Of a stretch of 64,000 nt of DNA, positions 9,692 through 17,900 are shown piece after piece. Positions within the stretch are counted from its first letter, which is position 1. Every line of letters starts with the position of its first letter. The position numbers and the translations under genes are program-made. The notes beneath the pieces were generated by a model. It made no database searches, was not told the origin of the DNA, and worked only from the letters and a program-made list of their open reading frames with translations. The DNA is taken from positions 1-64,000 of the forward strand of contig CAXYVG010000005.1 of NCBI GenBank assembly GCA_964292325.1, read 5' to 3'. The DNA is from CTSoil-075 sp964292325 (GTDB lineage: Bacteria > Bacillota > Negativicutes > DSM-13327).

Positions 9692-11144
9692 AACCCATTT
9701 CCTTCCATTTCCGGTCAACAACCTTTTTAATATCATCTGACATTTCAATTTCATCTGGCCATTCGCGGGTATAGCCTTCTGTAGGCCAAGCCTTTGTAGC
9801 ATCAATCCCCACTTTAGTTCCCCAGTTCGGCATTGGCGAAGAATGATCGAGTACATCTAGTGGTCCATCGACCATAACAATATCGCGACGAGCATCAATA
9901 TTATTATACACACGCCACCAAACTTCATTCATATCCTGTACATTCACATGCTCATCGACAACAATAATCATTTTGGTAAACATCATTTGACCCATTCCCC
10001 AAATCGCATGCATGACTTTCTTCGCTTGCTGAGGATATGTCTTTTTAATCGATACGACTGCACAATTATGAAAAACACCCTCGAGTGGTAAATTGATATC
10101 CAATATTTCTGGTAAACTCATTTGTAATACAGGTAAAAAAATGCGTTCCGTAGCTTTCGCTAAGAAGCAATCTTCCATCGGCGGCTTACCAACAATAGTT
10201 GCTGAATAAATAGGATTTTTACGATGAGTAATACAAGTAATATGAAAAACCGGATACTCATCCGCCAAAGAATAATATCCCGTATGATCGCCAAAAGGTC
10301 CTTCACGCCTTAGTTCATCCATCATAACATAGCCTTCTAAAATGATTTCTGCATGTGCTGGAACTTCAACATCAACCGTTTCGCATTTCACCAACTCCAC
10401 TGACTTCTTGCGTAAAAAACCAGCAAAAACCATTTCATCAATATCCTTCGGTAACGGCGCCGTAGCAGCATAGGTAACGACTGGATCGGTACCAATTGCT
10501 ACCGCCACTTCAATGCGATCATTGCCTTTGGCCTGATGCGCACGATAATTTTCAGCCCCGTTCTTATGAATATGCCAATGCATACCTGTAGTTTGTCCAT
10601 CATATACTTGTAAGCGGTACATCCCAACATTTCGTTTGCCATTTACCGGGTTTTTCGTAAATACCAATGGTAACGTAATAAACTTACCAGCATCACCAGG
10701 CCAACATTTCAAAATAGGAAACTTATCTAGCGATGGCTGATCTTTAATGATCACTTCTTTACAAGGTGCATTCTTGACATACTTCGGAAAATTTACTGCT
10801 TTTTTTGCCATGGGAACAATTTTAAGTAAATCTAATTTATTTTGCATAGAAATGTAAGGTATTGAAAATATACCTTTTAAGTCCGCAGCAATATCATCAA
10901 CCTTATCTACGCCAAAAGCCAGTGCCATACGTTCCATACTACCAAAAGCATTCATCAGTACGGGCATATCATATCCTTTTACATTCTCAAAGAGTAATGC
11001 TACGTTCTGATCGCCAGAGAGTTTCGACACCCGATCTGTAATTTCTGTAATCTCAAGGTCACAGTCTACTTGCTGCTTAATACGTTTTAACCAACCTCGT
11101 TCTTCTAGTGCGCGAATAAATTCACGTAAATCATTAAATGCCAC
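9684..11144 (-). CDS. ubiD: UbiD-family decarboxylase (menaquinone biosynthesis, UbiD/MqnL-like)
   Basis: The enzyme is a prenylated-FMN-dependent non-oxidative decarboxylase acting on a prenylated aromatic acid. The 486-residue protein contains the conserved N-terminal ENVKGYDMPVLMNAFGS, the cofactor region MHWHIHKNGAENYR near residue 190 and DELRREGPFGDHTGYYS near 290, which carries the acidic and arginine residues of the active site. It is translationally coupled to ubiA (8 bp overlap) and follows tatC. Its partner UbiX, which makes the cofactor, is not in this window. Confidence 0.93.
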   Translation of the reverse strand: MAFNDLREFIRALEERGWLKRIKQQVDCDLEITEITDRVSKLSGDQNVALLFENVKGYDMPVLMNAFGSMERMALAFGVDKVDDIAADLKGIFSIPYISMQNKLDLLKIVPMAKKAVNFPKYVKNAPCKEVIIKDQPSLDKFPILKCWPGDAGKFITLPLVFTKNPVNGKRNVGMYRLQVYDGQTTGMHWHIHKNGAENYRAHQAKGNDRIEVAVAIGTDPVVTYAATAPLPKDIDEMVFAGFLRKKSVELVKCETVDVEVPAHAEIILEGYVMMDELRREGPFGDHTGYYSLADEYPVFHITCITHRKNPIYSATIVGKPPMEDCFLAKATERIFLPVLQMSLPEILDINLPLEGVFHNCAVVSIKKTYPQQAKKVMHAIWGMGQMMFTKMIIVVDEHVNVQDMNEVWWRVYNNIDARRDIVMVDGPLDVLDHSSPMPNWGTKVGIDATKAWPTEGYTREWPDEIEMSDDIKKVVDRKWKEMGFE

Positions 11145-11179
11145 GTATATACTTCCTTTCCTTGACTAAAATATCCAAA

Positions 11180-11929
11180 TTATTTTTTCAAAATGTATTT
11201 TACAATAAAAGCACTCACTTCATACATAACCACAATAGGTACTGCTACCATCGTTTGTGATAATACATCCGGCGTAGGCGAAATAATAGCCCCTACTACA
11301 AACGACAGAACCAATATATGCTTTCGCTTATTATATAAGAAAGCCGAATTAATAATTCCAACCTTAGCCAAGACTAAAATGACTAAGGGAAGTTCAAAAA
11401 TAAAACCAAAAGGCAGTAAAAACGAAATGACAAAGGATAGATATTCCGCTAATGATAACATGGGCTGTAAATCATCTGTCGCAAAACCCATAAAAAATTT
11501 AATCCCCGCTGGTAATACCAAAAAATAAGAAAATGCTAGCCCTGTAAAAAAAAGTACTACAGAGGTTGGAACTAAAACGATCGAAGCAGTACGTTCTTTT
11601 TTACTAAGTGCTGGCATAATAAAAGCCCATGCCTGATATAACACAACAGGTAATGCTAATAAAAAACCAACAAAAAAAGACACTCGCAATTGAGAAAAAA
11701 AGGCTTCCGATGGATTCATATAATATAATTTACCTGCAGGTGCTGTAATCAAATGCACTAATTCCGCAGCATAGAAGTAGCAAATCAAACTGCCAATCAC
11801 CACAGCAATAATCGCAGTAATCAATCTTTTACGCAATTCTTGCAGATGATCAACTAACGACATTTTATCATTTGCCTCTTCAGCAGTTACTGGATCCTGC
11901 TCACTATCATTACTTGTTATTTCAGACAT
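11180..11929 (-). CDS. tatC: Sec-independent (twin-arginine) translocase subunit TatC
   Basis: TatC is the membrane receptor for folded proteins carrying twin-arginine signal peptides. The 249-residue protein has an acidic cytoplasmic N-terminus, the family signature MSLVDHLQELRKRLI near residue 24 and six predicted membrane segments. It is 10 nt downstream of tatA, so the pair forms a minimal TatAC system in which TatA probably also does the work of TatB (known for many Firmicutes; inferred here). Confidence 0.95.
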   Translation of the reverse strand: MSEITSNDSEQDPVTAEEANDKMSLVDHLQELRKRLITAIIAVVIGSLICYFYAAELVHLITAPAGKLYYMNPSEAFFSQLRVSFFVGFLLALPVVLYQAWAFIMPALSKKERTASIVLVPTSVVLFFTGLAFSYFLVLPAGIKFFMGFATDDLQPMLSLAEYLSFVISFLLPFGFIFELPLVILVLAKVGIINSAFLYNKRKHILVLSFVVGAIISPTPDVLSQTMVAVPIVVMYEVSAFIVKYILKK

Positions 11930-11939
11930 GGAGCATTCC

Positions 11940-12146
11940 TCACTTTTTTTCCACTGGAGTTTGTTCTACCTTCGTTGCTTCTACTTTTATTGCTTCCTCT
12001 TTACTAGCCTCACCGCTTGTTGCTCTTTTAAATTCCTGAATTCCTTTTCCAAGTGCTTTCCCCACTTCAGGCAATTTCCCAGGACCAAAAACTACTAATG
12101 CAATTACTAGAACTAATGCCAATTCAGGCATACTAAAATTAAACAT
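11940..12146 (-). CDS. tatA: Sec-independent (twin-arginine) translocase subunit TatA
   Basis: This 68-residue protein has a short N-terminal transmembrane helix (PELALVLVIALVVF), the conserved hinge FGPGKLPEVGKALGKG and a charged amphipathic tail. TatA oligomerises to form the protein-conducting element of the Tat system. It is the first gene of a minus-strand run tatA-tatC-ubiD-ubiA. Confidence 0.95.
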   Translation of the reverse strand: MFNFSMPELALVLVIALVVFGPGKLPEVGKALGKGIQEFKRATSGEASKEEAIKVEATKVEQTPVEKK

Positions 12147-12223
12147 TATAAAAACTTCCTTTCTGTGAGTTCATAATTATATTATACATAAAAAGTGCAA
12201 ATAAGAAAAGGTTTGGTGTGGGT

Positions 12224-12270
12224 AAAATAAAGCCGGACTTCTCTTTTACTTAGAAGTCCGGCTTTATTTT
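12224..12270. terminator. strong bidirectional terminator
   Basis: Perfect 19-bp arms (left arm beginning AAAATAAAGCCGG) enclose a 9-nt loop, with A/T-rich arm ends that provide a U tract in either direction. It lies downstream of the polyprenyl synthase gene and upstream of tatA, so it insulates the two transcripts. Confidence 0.85.
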
Positions 12271-12348
12271 AAATGTCATCATAAACTTTATAGGCTGTTT
12301 ATGGTACTCCAAAACAGTCGAAAGAAAATGCAACCTATGGTATCACTA

Positions 12349-13317
12349 TTAGTATTGACGTAAACCAACAAAATCAGCAACTGCATGAAATGCTTCTTTG
12401 TGTTGCAAACTCGCAGACTCAGGTATCACACTACGTGCTTTTTCTAAATAATCAGTAACACGACTATAACAATATTCAATTGCCTCTGTTTCCGTTATAA
12501 TCGCTAAGCCACGTTTGATATCTTCTTCTGACATATTAGACGTCTGTACAATTTTTCGAAGTTCAGCACGATCTGGACTATGCTCTAATGCATAGATAAC
12601 GGGCAATGTGACAATACCTTGTCGTAAATCATTACCTGCCGGTTTACCAATTTGCTCAGAAGAAGCCGTAATATCCAAAATATCATCGGTTATCTGGAAA
12701 GCCATGCCGATCGAATAACCATATTCTCGAAAAGCTCGTACATCAGCACTAGGTAGATCAGCTGCTAAACTTCCAAGTTCACAACTTGCTGCCAAAAAAT
12801 CAGCCGTTTTTTGTGCAATACGTCCCAAATATTCTTTTTCACCTTGATCGGCATCAAATGTACTTCGATTTTGATTAATTTCCCCTTCACACATCGAACA
12901 AATAACATCGGTTAACACTTTTAGCATATCATTACTGACTCTATTTGCAATAAGCGAAAAAGCTTTTGAAAATAAATAATCACCAATCAGTACCGAGGAA
13001 TGATTACCCCAGCAAGAATTAGCTGTAGGTCTGCCGCGGCGTGTAGTAGAATTATCAATAACATCATCATGTACCAGCGTTGCCATATGGATTAACTCGA
13101 TAGCTACTGCCACTGGCATTAATGTTTCGTTATTACACTCTTTCGTTCGAGCACACAGATAATATAAGGCAGGTCTTAAACGTTTACCACCAGCTTCTAC
13201 TAAATGTTGACTTATATCTGTTATTAACTGTTCTGGCGAATCTATTACCGAAAGCAATTCAGCCTCTAGTAGTGTTAAATCATTTTGCACAATTTCAAAC
13301 ATTGAATTTTTAATCAC
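12349..13317 (-). CDS. trans-isoprenyl diphosphate synthase (hepta-/octaprenyl type)
   Basis: The enzyme condenses isopentenyl units into the polyprenyl tail of quinones. The protein (about 322 residues) has the first aspartate-rich motif in LVHDDVIDNSTTRRGRP near residue 85 and the second in FQITDDILDITAS near 215, plus GGKRLRPALYYL, which binds the diphosphate. Chain length cannot be read from the sequence by eye. I prefer the GTG at 13317 because AGGTGA lies 8 nt upstream; an upstream GTG and a downstream ATG are weaker. The ubiA and ubiD genes nearby make a quinone role likely. Confidence 0.9.
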   Translation of the reverse strand: MIKNSMFEIVQNDLTLLEAELLSVIDSPEQLITDISQHLVEAGGKRLRPALYYLCARTKECNNETLMPVAVAIELIHMATLVHDDVIDNSTTRRGRPTANSCWGNHSSVLIGDYLFSKAFSLIANRVSNDMLKVLTDVICSMCEGEINQNRSTFDADQGEKEYLGRIAQKTADFLAASCELGSLAADLPSADVRAFREYGYSIGMAFQITDDILDITASSEQIGKPAGNDLRQGIVTLPVIYALEHSPDRAELRKIVQTSNMSEEDIKRGLAIITETEAIEYCYSRVTDYLEKARSVIPESASLQHKEAFHAVADFVGLRQY

Positions 13318-13329
13318 TATTTTAATCAC

Positions 13330-13587
13330 CTACATGTAAATTCTCTTTCTATAATACACCATGATTCGCCATTACGTCTATTTTTTTTTCAATATAAGAA
13401 ATATTATTTGAAACGTTTCCACTATTAGGTAATTACAAGTCGCTTGGATATACGCCATAATCTCAGCTATAATCGCTATCATAATCACGAAAACGACTGT
13501 CTTACGCACTATAAAAGTGAGAACAAATCTTTATATATAGTTTCACCAGCAACTCGAAATCTATGTTATTTATAATATATTTACATA
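13330..13587. other. intergenic region without recognised gene
   Basis: About 260 nt of AT-rich sequence lie between the polyprenyl synthase start and the ahbB terminator. I see no ORF with a ribosome site, no structured RNA motif and no convincing promoter. Confidence 0.5.
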
Positions 13588-13625
13588 AGAAAAGACTTGC
13601 ACACTAATACATGTAAGTGTGCAAG
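13588..13625 (-). terminator. intrinsic terminator after ahbB
   Basis: A hairpin with arms CTTGCACACT/AGTGTGCAAG is followed on the minus strand by TCTTTTCTT, 14 nt after the ahbB stop. Confidence 0.75.
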
Positions 13626-13638
13626 CCTTTTACTCTAG

Positions 13639-14127
13639 TTATTCTATATGGTTATTATCTTCCTTAAAATACTGCATACTATTTTTCTTCCATTCTTTCG
13701 TACTAAACAACATGATATACTCGCTTATTGCTATTTGCTCTGACAATGTTTTAGCTATCGCATTACATTCTTCACGATTATGAGCATGTAGCATCGTATA
13801 AAAATTATACGGCCATCCGGGCTGCGTATCACGGGCATAGCAATGAGTCACTACTGCAAGTTTGGCAAATATTTCTCCAACTTCTTGGATTCGCTCCTCT
13901 GGTATAATCCAGGCACATAAAGCATTGGCAGCATAACCAATTTCGCGATGCCTCAGAACCGCTCCCATTTTTCTTATTTTCCCAGATTTTTGATATGTTC
14001 GCAATCGTTCTAATAATTCTTCTTCGGTAATACCTATCTGATCAGCAATTTGACGATAGGGCTCAGCGACTAGCGGAAATTCATCTTGCATAATCGCAAT
14101 GATCTTTTTGTCTAACTCATCTAACAT
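13639..14127 (-). CDS. ahbB: siroheme decarboxylase subunit AhbB
   Basis: AhbB with AhbA decarboxylates siroheme to 12,18-didecarboxysiroheme in the alternative heme b (or heme d1) pathway. The 162-residue protein has the Lrp/AsnC-like layout, an N-terminal winged helix followed by an alpha/beta domain. It carries the AhbB signatures GAVLRHREIGYAANA and CYARDTQPGWPYNFYTMLH, whose His, Tyr and Arg residues are typical of the enzyme rather than of a regulator. It follows ahbA by 27 nt. Confusion with an Lrp regulator is common, but these motifs argue against it. AhbC and AhbD are not in the window. Confidence 0.88.
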   Translation of the reverse strand: MLDELDKKIIAIMQDEFPLVAEPYRQIADQIGITEEELLERLRTYQKSGKIRKMGAVLRHREIGYAANALCAWIIPEERIQEVGEIFAKLAVVTHCYARDTQPGWPYNFYTMLHAHNREECNAIAKTLSEQIAISEYIMLFSTKEWKKNSMQYFKEDNNHIE

Positions 14128-14154
14128 TTGTCACCTCTACTCACTTTTCTTGTC

Positions 14155-14607
14155 TCATGACAAATTAAATTGTACACTTACCTTAAATTTTTTAGTAGCC
14201 GGCAAATTGATTAGTTGTACCACACCAGCAAGTTTTCTAACACTATCTAGCATTTCATCTTGTGCCTTACGATTATGAGAAAATAGAGTAAACCATAAAT
14301 TAAATTTTCCATCACGTTCATAATTATGAGTAACTCCACAATGTGAATTGATGAAGGTAGCAACTGCTAAAATAGCATCTGTTTCGACTTCGAGAGCTAC
14401 TAATGTTCCAATATAACCCAATTTGCTTGAATCAAAAAATGGTCCAATCCGCCTGATAAACCCTTGTTTTTTTAATAATTTCAACCGTTCAATCACAATT
14501 GTTTCTTCGGTTTCTAAACGCTGGGCAATCACCGCAAAAGGACGACTATCAAAAGATAAATCTGTCTGTAGTATATTCAATAATCTTTTATCAAATGCAG
14601 TAAGCAT
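14155..14607 (-). CDS. ahbA: siroheme decarboxylase subunit AhbA
   Basis: This is the partner of AhbB. The 150-residue protein has an Lrp/AsnC-type winged helix (residues 1-60), FIRRIGPFFDSSKLGYIG and the catalytic-region motif THNYERDGKFNLWFTL. The ATG at 14607 has AAAGGAG 6 nt upstream; the longer frame starts at a TTG placed before that site and is not credible. The two subunits form the siroheme decarboxylase heterodimer, which implies that this organism makes heme through siroheme. Confidence 0.88.
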   Translation of the reverse strand: MLTAFDKRLLNILQTDLSFDSRPFAVIAQRLETEETIVIERLKLLKKQGFIRRIGPFFDSSKLGYIGTLVALEVETDAILAVATFINSHCGVTHNYERDGKFNLWFTLFSHNRKAQDEMLDSVRKLAGVVQLINLPATKKFKVSVQFNLS

Positions 14608-14718
14608 ATACAACTCCTTTATTTTTTTTGTCAATCAACGAATATAATTCTTAGGATGCCATTAAAGACTAGGCTTAACAGCGCTTATTGATAGATAACA
14701 TCCTACTTTTATTCTTAG

Positions 14719-14750
14719 CAAAAAAGAGAACAGCCTATGCTGTTCTCTTT
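14719..14750 (-). terminator. intrinsic terminator after ysxC
   Basis: Perfect 12-bp arms (AAAGAGAACAGC and its complement) with a 4-nt loop are followed by a T run on the minus strand, just after the ysxC stop. It ends the lon-ysxC transcript. Confidence 0.85.
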
Positions 14751-14762
14751 GGCATTTACAAT

Positions 14763-15392
14763 TTATTTTAACAGAATCTGCTCAATTCCGTCAAGTAATT
14801 CACTACGTCCAATTCCTTTTTCTGATGAATACGCAATAATATTATCATTTTTCATTCCAAGGCCTTTTTTTATGGCAGCAAGATTTTTATTGATATTCAT
14901 ACGCGTCAGTTTATCAGCCTTTGTGGCAATTACCTGTACAGGTATATCATTTTCAATTAGCCAGCGGTATGTACGAATATCACTCTCCATTGGCGCATGT
15001 CGAATATCAATTAATTGACATGCCAGTTGTAAACGTGGAGATTTTAACAAATATTCTTCAATGAATTTAGCCCACTGGACACGATTCGATTTTCCCGTAC
15101 GAGCGTAACCATATCCAGGTAAATCAACTAGAAAAAATTCACGCCGATCTTCTTCGCTCAGTTTCGCCATCAATCGATAAAAATTAAGAGTTTGTGTTTT
15201 TCCTGGACTGCCACTTGTACGCGCGAGACCATGTCGGCGACATAAGGAATTGATTAATGAGGATTTGCCAACATTAGAACGTCCCATAAACGCAATTTCA
15301 TGTAATTCACCTACTGGATATTGATCAATCCGTACAGCAGAAGCCACATATTGTCCACTTGTAATATTAATACTTTTCTTTTCTTCATTCAT
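14763..15392 (-). CDS. ysxC: ribosome biogenesis GTP-binding protein YsxC/EngB
   Basis: This 209-residue GTPase is needed for late assembly of the 50S subunit. It shows the G1 motif GRSNVGKSSLIN near residue 35, GKTQTLNFYR (G2), VDLPGYGYAR (G3) and ATKADKLT (G4). Its start overlaps the end of lon by 8 bp, the usual lon-ysxC arrangement of Firmicutes. Confidence 0.96.
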   Translation of the reverse strand: MNEEKKSINITSGQYVASAVRIDQYPVGELHEIAFMGRSNVGKSSLINSLCRRHGLARTSGSPGKTQTLNFYRLMAKLSEEDRREFFLVDLPGYGYARTGKSNRVQWAKFIEEYLLKSPRLQLACQLIDIRHAPMESDIRTYRWLIENDIPVQVIATKADKLTRMNINKNLAAIKKGLGMKNDNIIAYSSEKGIGRSELLDGIEQILLK

Positions 15393-17709
15393 TACTCTTC
15401 ACCAATGCTGTTGCCAACACCTCATCCATATGTTCTACGAAAACAAATTCAAGATTTTTCCTGACATTTGCGGGTATTTCATCAATATCTCGCTTATTTT
15501 CTTTCGGCATGATAATGGTCTTAATCCCAACACGATGCGCTGCTAACACCTTTTCTTTGATACCACCAACAGGTAATACTCGTCCCCGTAATGTAATCTC
15601 ACCAGTCATAGCCAAATCGTTTCTGACAGGTCTACCAGTTAAAGCCGATACCACTGCCGTTGACATCGAAATCCCTGCAGATGGACCATCCTTTGGTATA
15701 CCACCTTCTGGTAGATGAATATGAATGTCCATTTTTTCTTGAAATTCTGCATCAATTCCCAGTTCATCTACTCGAGTGCGAATATAGCTAAAGCCAGCTT
15801 GCGCTGATTCGCGCATCACTTCACCAAGTTGTCCTGTGAGGATTAATTTCCCCTTACCCTTCATTACCGAAACCTCAATCGGCAATACATCACCACCAAC
15901 TTGTGTCCATGCTAAACCAGTACTTACTCCAACCTGCGGTTCTTTTTCCGCTTGCGTATGGCGATATTTGGTCGCTCCTAAAAAAGTATGTATATTTTGT
16001 GCTGTCACTTTTACACTACTTCGTTTATTCTGCACAATCTGGCGAGCAACTTTACGACACAATGTAGCAATGCTACGTTCTAGGCTACGCACACCCGCTT
16101 CACGGGTATAATCACCAATTATTTTTTGTAGGATACTTTCAGAAAAAACAATCTGTTTGTCAGTTAAACCGTGATCAGAAACTTGTTTTGGAACCAAGTA
16201 ACGTTTAGCAATCTGTACTTTTTCTTCTTCTGTATACCCAGGAATCTGTATAATCTCAATTCGATCTAGTAGAGGACGTGGAATATTATGCATAACATTT
16301 GCGGTAATAACCCAAAGTACACGAGAAAGATCAAACGGTACTTCCACATAATGATCACTGAAGGTATTATTTTGCTCAGGATCCAATACCTCTAACAGCG
16401 CTGCCGATGGATCGCCTCTAAAATCAGCACTCATTTTATCAATTTCATCTAGTAAAAACACAGGGTTCTTAGAACCTGCTGTACGCATACCTTGAATAAT
16501 CCGTCCAGGCATCGCTCCTACATAAGTACGGCGATGACCGCGAATCTCAGCCTCATCCCGCACACCACCTAACGAAACGCGCACGAAATTCCGATCCATT
16601 GCTTTAGCAATAGAACGAGCGAGCGAAGTTTTGCCGACACCAGGCGGTCCCACTAAACACAAAATAGGTCCTTTCATTGTTTCTGTCAACTTCCGAATTG
16701 ATAAATACTCTAAAATACGTTCTTTTACTTTTTCCAATCCATAATGATCATCATTTAACGTTTTTTCCGCTATATCAATATCAAGCATATCAACTGACTC
16801 TTTGACCCAAGGCAACGCAAATAAACAATCCAGATAAGTTCGAATCACTCCACTCTCCGCTACCATAGGAGGCATCTTACCTAATCGATCTAATTCCTTT
16901 TTGATTCTTTCCTCAGCTTCTTTAGTAAATTCTTGTTTTTGTAACTTTTCACGATACTCATCGATTTCAGCAGTGCGATCATCTTTTTCACCTAGTTCTT
17001 TTTGAATGGCCTTTAGCTGTTCTCGTAAATAATATTCTTTTTGAGTTTTTTCCATTTGTTTACGTACACGGACATTAATTTTCTTTTCTAATTCAAGAAT
17101 TTCCATTTCCCGGCCCAGAATTTCGCATAGCTTTTCTAGACGTTCTTTCACATCAATGCCATCAAGCAATGCTTGCTTATCTTCTATTTTAAGAGATAAA
17201 TGACTGGCAATCAAATCAGCCAATCGACCTGGTTCTTCTACGACAACTACCGATACTAATGTCTCTGGTGGTATTTTTTTATTAAATTTAACCCATTGCT
17301 CAAATTGATGAATTGCAGTACGTGTTAGTGCCTCAATTTCCATAGTCTTAGCTTCTATTTCATCAAATTCCTGGACTTCTACTTCGTAATAAGCTTCAAC
17401 ATCATCGTTATATTTAATAATTTCAGCACGATGTAATCCCTCTACCAATACTCTTATGGTACCACCCGGTAGCTTTAATAATTGTTTTACTTCTGCCACT
17501 GTACCGACATTGAAAATTTCATCTGGAGCCGGTACATCATTTTCAGCGTCTTTTTGTGCTGCAAGCATAATGAAACGGTCATGTACCATTGCTTCTTCCA
17601 AAGCACTAATCGATTTTTCTCGACCAACATCGAGATGAATGATCATATATGGGAAAACTAAAATGCCTCTAAGGGGCAGTAGTGGTATTGTTCTTGTTTT
17701 ATTTGCCAT
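15385..17709 (-). CDS. lon: ATP-dependent protease La (Lon)
   Basis: Lon unfolds and degrades misfolded and regulatory proteins in the cytoplasm. The 774-residue protein has the N-terminal substrate-recognition domain (PLLPLRGILVFPYM at the start), a coiled-coil linker, an AAA+ module with GPPGVGKTSLARSIA and VFLLDEIDKM, and the C-terminal protease domain with the catalytic serine in KDGPSAGISM and lysine in VLPVGGIKEKVLAA. Size and domain order are standard. It is followed by overlapping ysxC and preceded by lonB. Confidence 0.97.
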   Translation of the reverse strand: MANKTRTIPLLPLRGILVFPYMIIHLDVGREKSISALEEAMVHDRFIMLAAQKDAENDVPAPDEIFNVGTVAEVKQLLKLPGGTIRVLVEGLHRAEIIKYNDDVEAYYEVEVQEFDEIEAKTMEIEALTRTAIHQFEQWVKFNKKIPPETLVSVVVVEEPGRLADLIASHLSLKIEDKQALLDGIDVKERLEKLCEILGREMEILELEKKINVRVRKQMEKTQKEYYLREQLKAIQKELGEKDDRTAEIDEYREKLQKQEFTKEAEERIKKELDRLGKMPPMVAESGVIRTYLDCLFALPWVKESVDMLDIDIAEKTLNDDHYGLEKVKERILEYLSIRKLTETMKGPILCLVGPPGVGKTSLARSIAKAMDRNFVRVSLGGVRDEAEIRGHRRTYVGAMPGRIIQGMRTAGSKNPVFLLDEIDKMSADFRGDPSAALLEVLDPEQNNTFSDHYVEVPFDLSRVLWVITANVMHNIPRPLLDRIEIIQIPGYTEEEKVQIAKRYLVPKQVSDHGLTDKQIVFSESILQKIIGDYTREAGVRSLERSIATLCRKVARQIVQNKRSSVKVTAQNIHTFLGATKYRHTQAEKEPQVGVSTGLAWTQVGGDVLPIEVSVMKGKGKLILTGQLGEVMRESAQAGFSYIRTRVDELGIDAEFQEKMDIHIHLPEGGIPKDGPSAGISMSTAVVSALTGRPVRNDLAMTGEITLRGRVLPVGGIKEKVLAAHRVGIKTIIMPKENKRDIDEIPANVRKNLEFVFVEHMDEVLATALVKSNE

Positions 17710-17766
17710 AAAAGTGGCCTCCTCTAAATTGTCCTTATCTTGCTACTACTATTTTCATCTTCAGTA

Positions 17767-17794
17767 TGTATAAATATTCTTATTTGTTGTGCAA
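17767..17794 (-). promoter_or_regulatory. candidate sigma-A promoter of lon
   Basis: On the minus strand, TTGCAC (-35) and TATACA (-10) are separated by 16 bp, about 60 nt before the lon start. This is a moderate match; no CIRCE-type or CtsR-like operator was recognised next to it. Confidence 0.45.
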
Positions 17795-17854
17795 AAATCC
17801 TTTTAAAATAACAAAAATATATTGAGCCTACCCTTATTTTTTAACCTTAATAAT

Positions 17855-17880
17855 AAGTAGCCCTCTAAAGAGGGCTACTT
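17855..17880 (-). terminator. terminator-like hairpin after lonB
   Basis: Arms AAGTAGCCCTC and GAGGGCTACTT with a 4-nt loop lie 20 nt downstream of the lonB stop. The following tract is AT-rich but not a clean T run. Confidence 0.6.
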
Positions 17881-17900
17881 ACTTATATGAAATTTAAACG

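Noticed and set aside
13639..14607. Two Lrp/AsnC-family transcription regulators
   Set aside because: The folds are related, but the AhbA/AhbB signature residues and their pairing identify siroheme decarboxylase.
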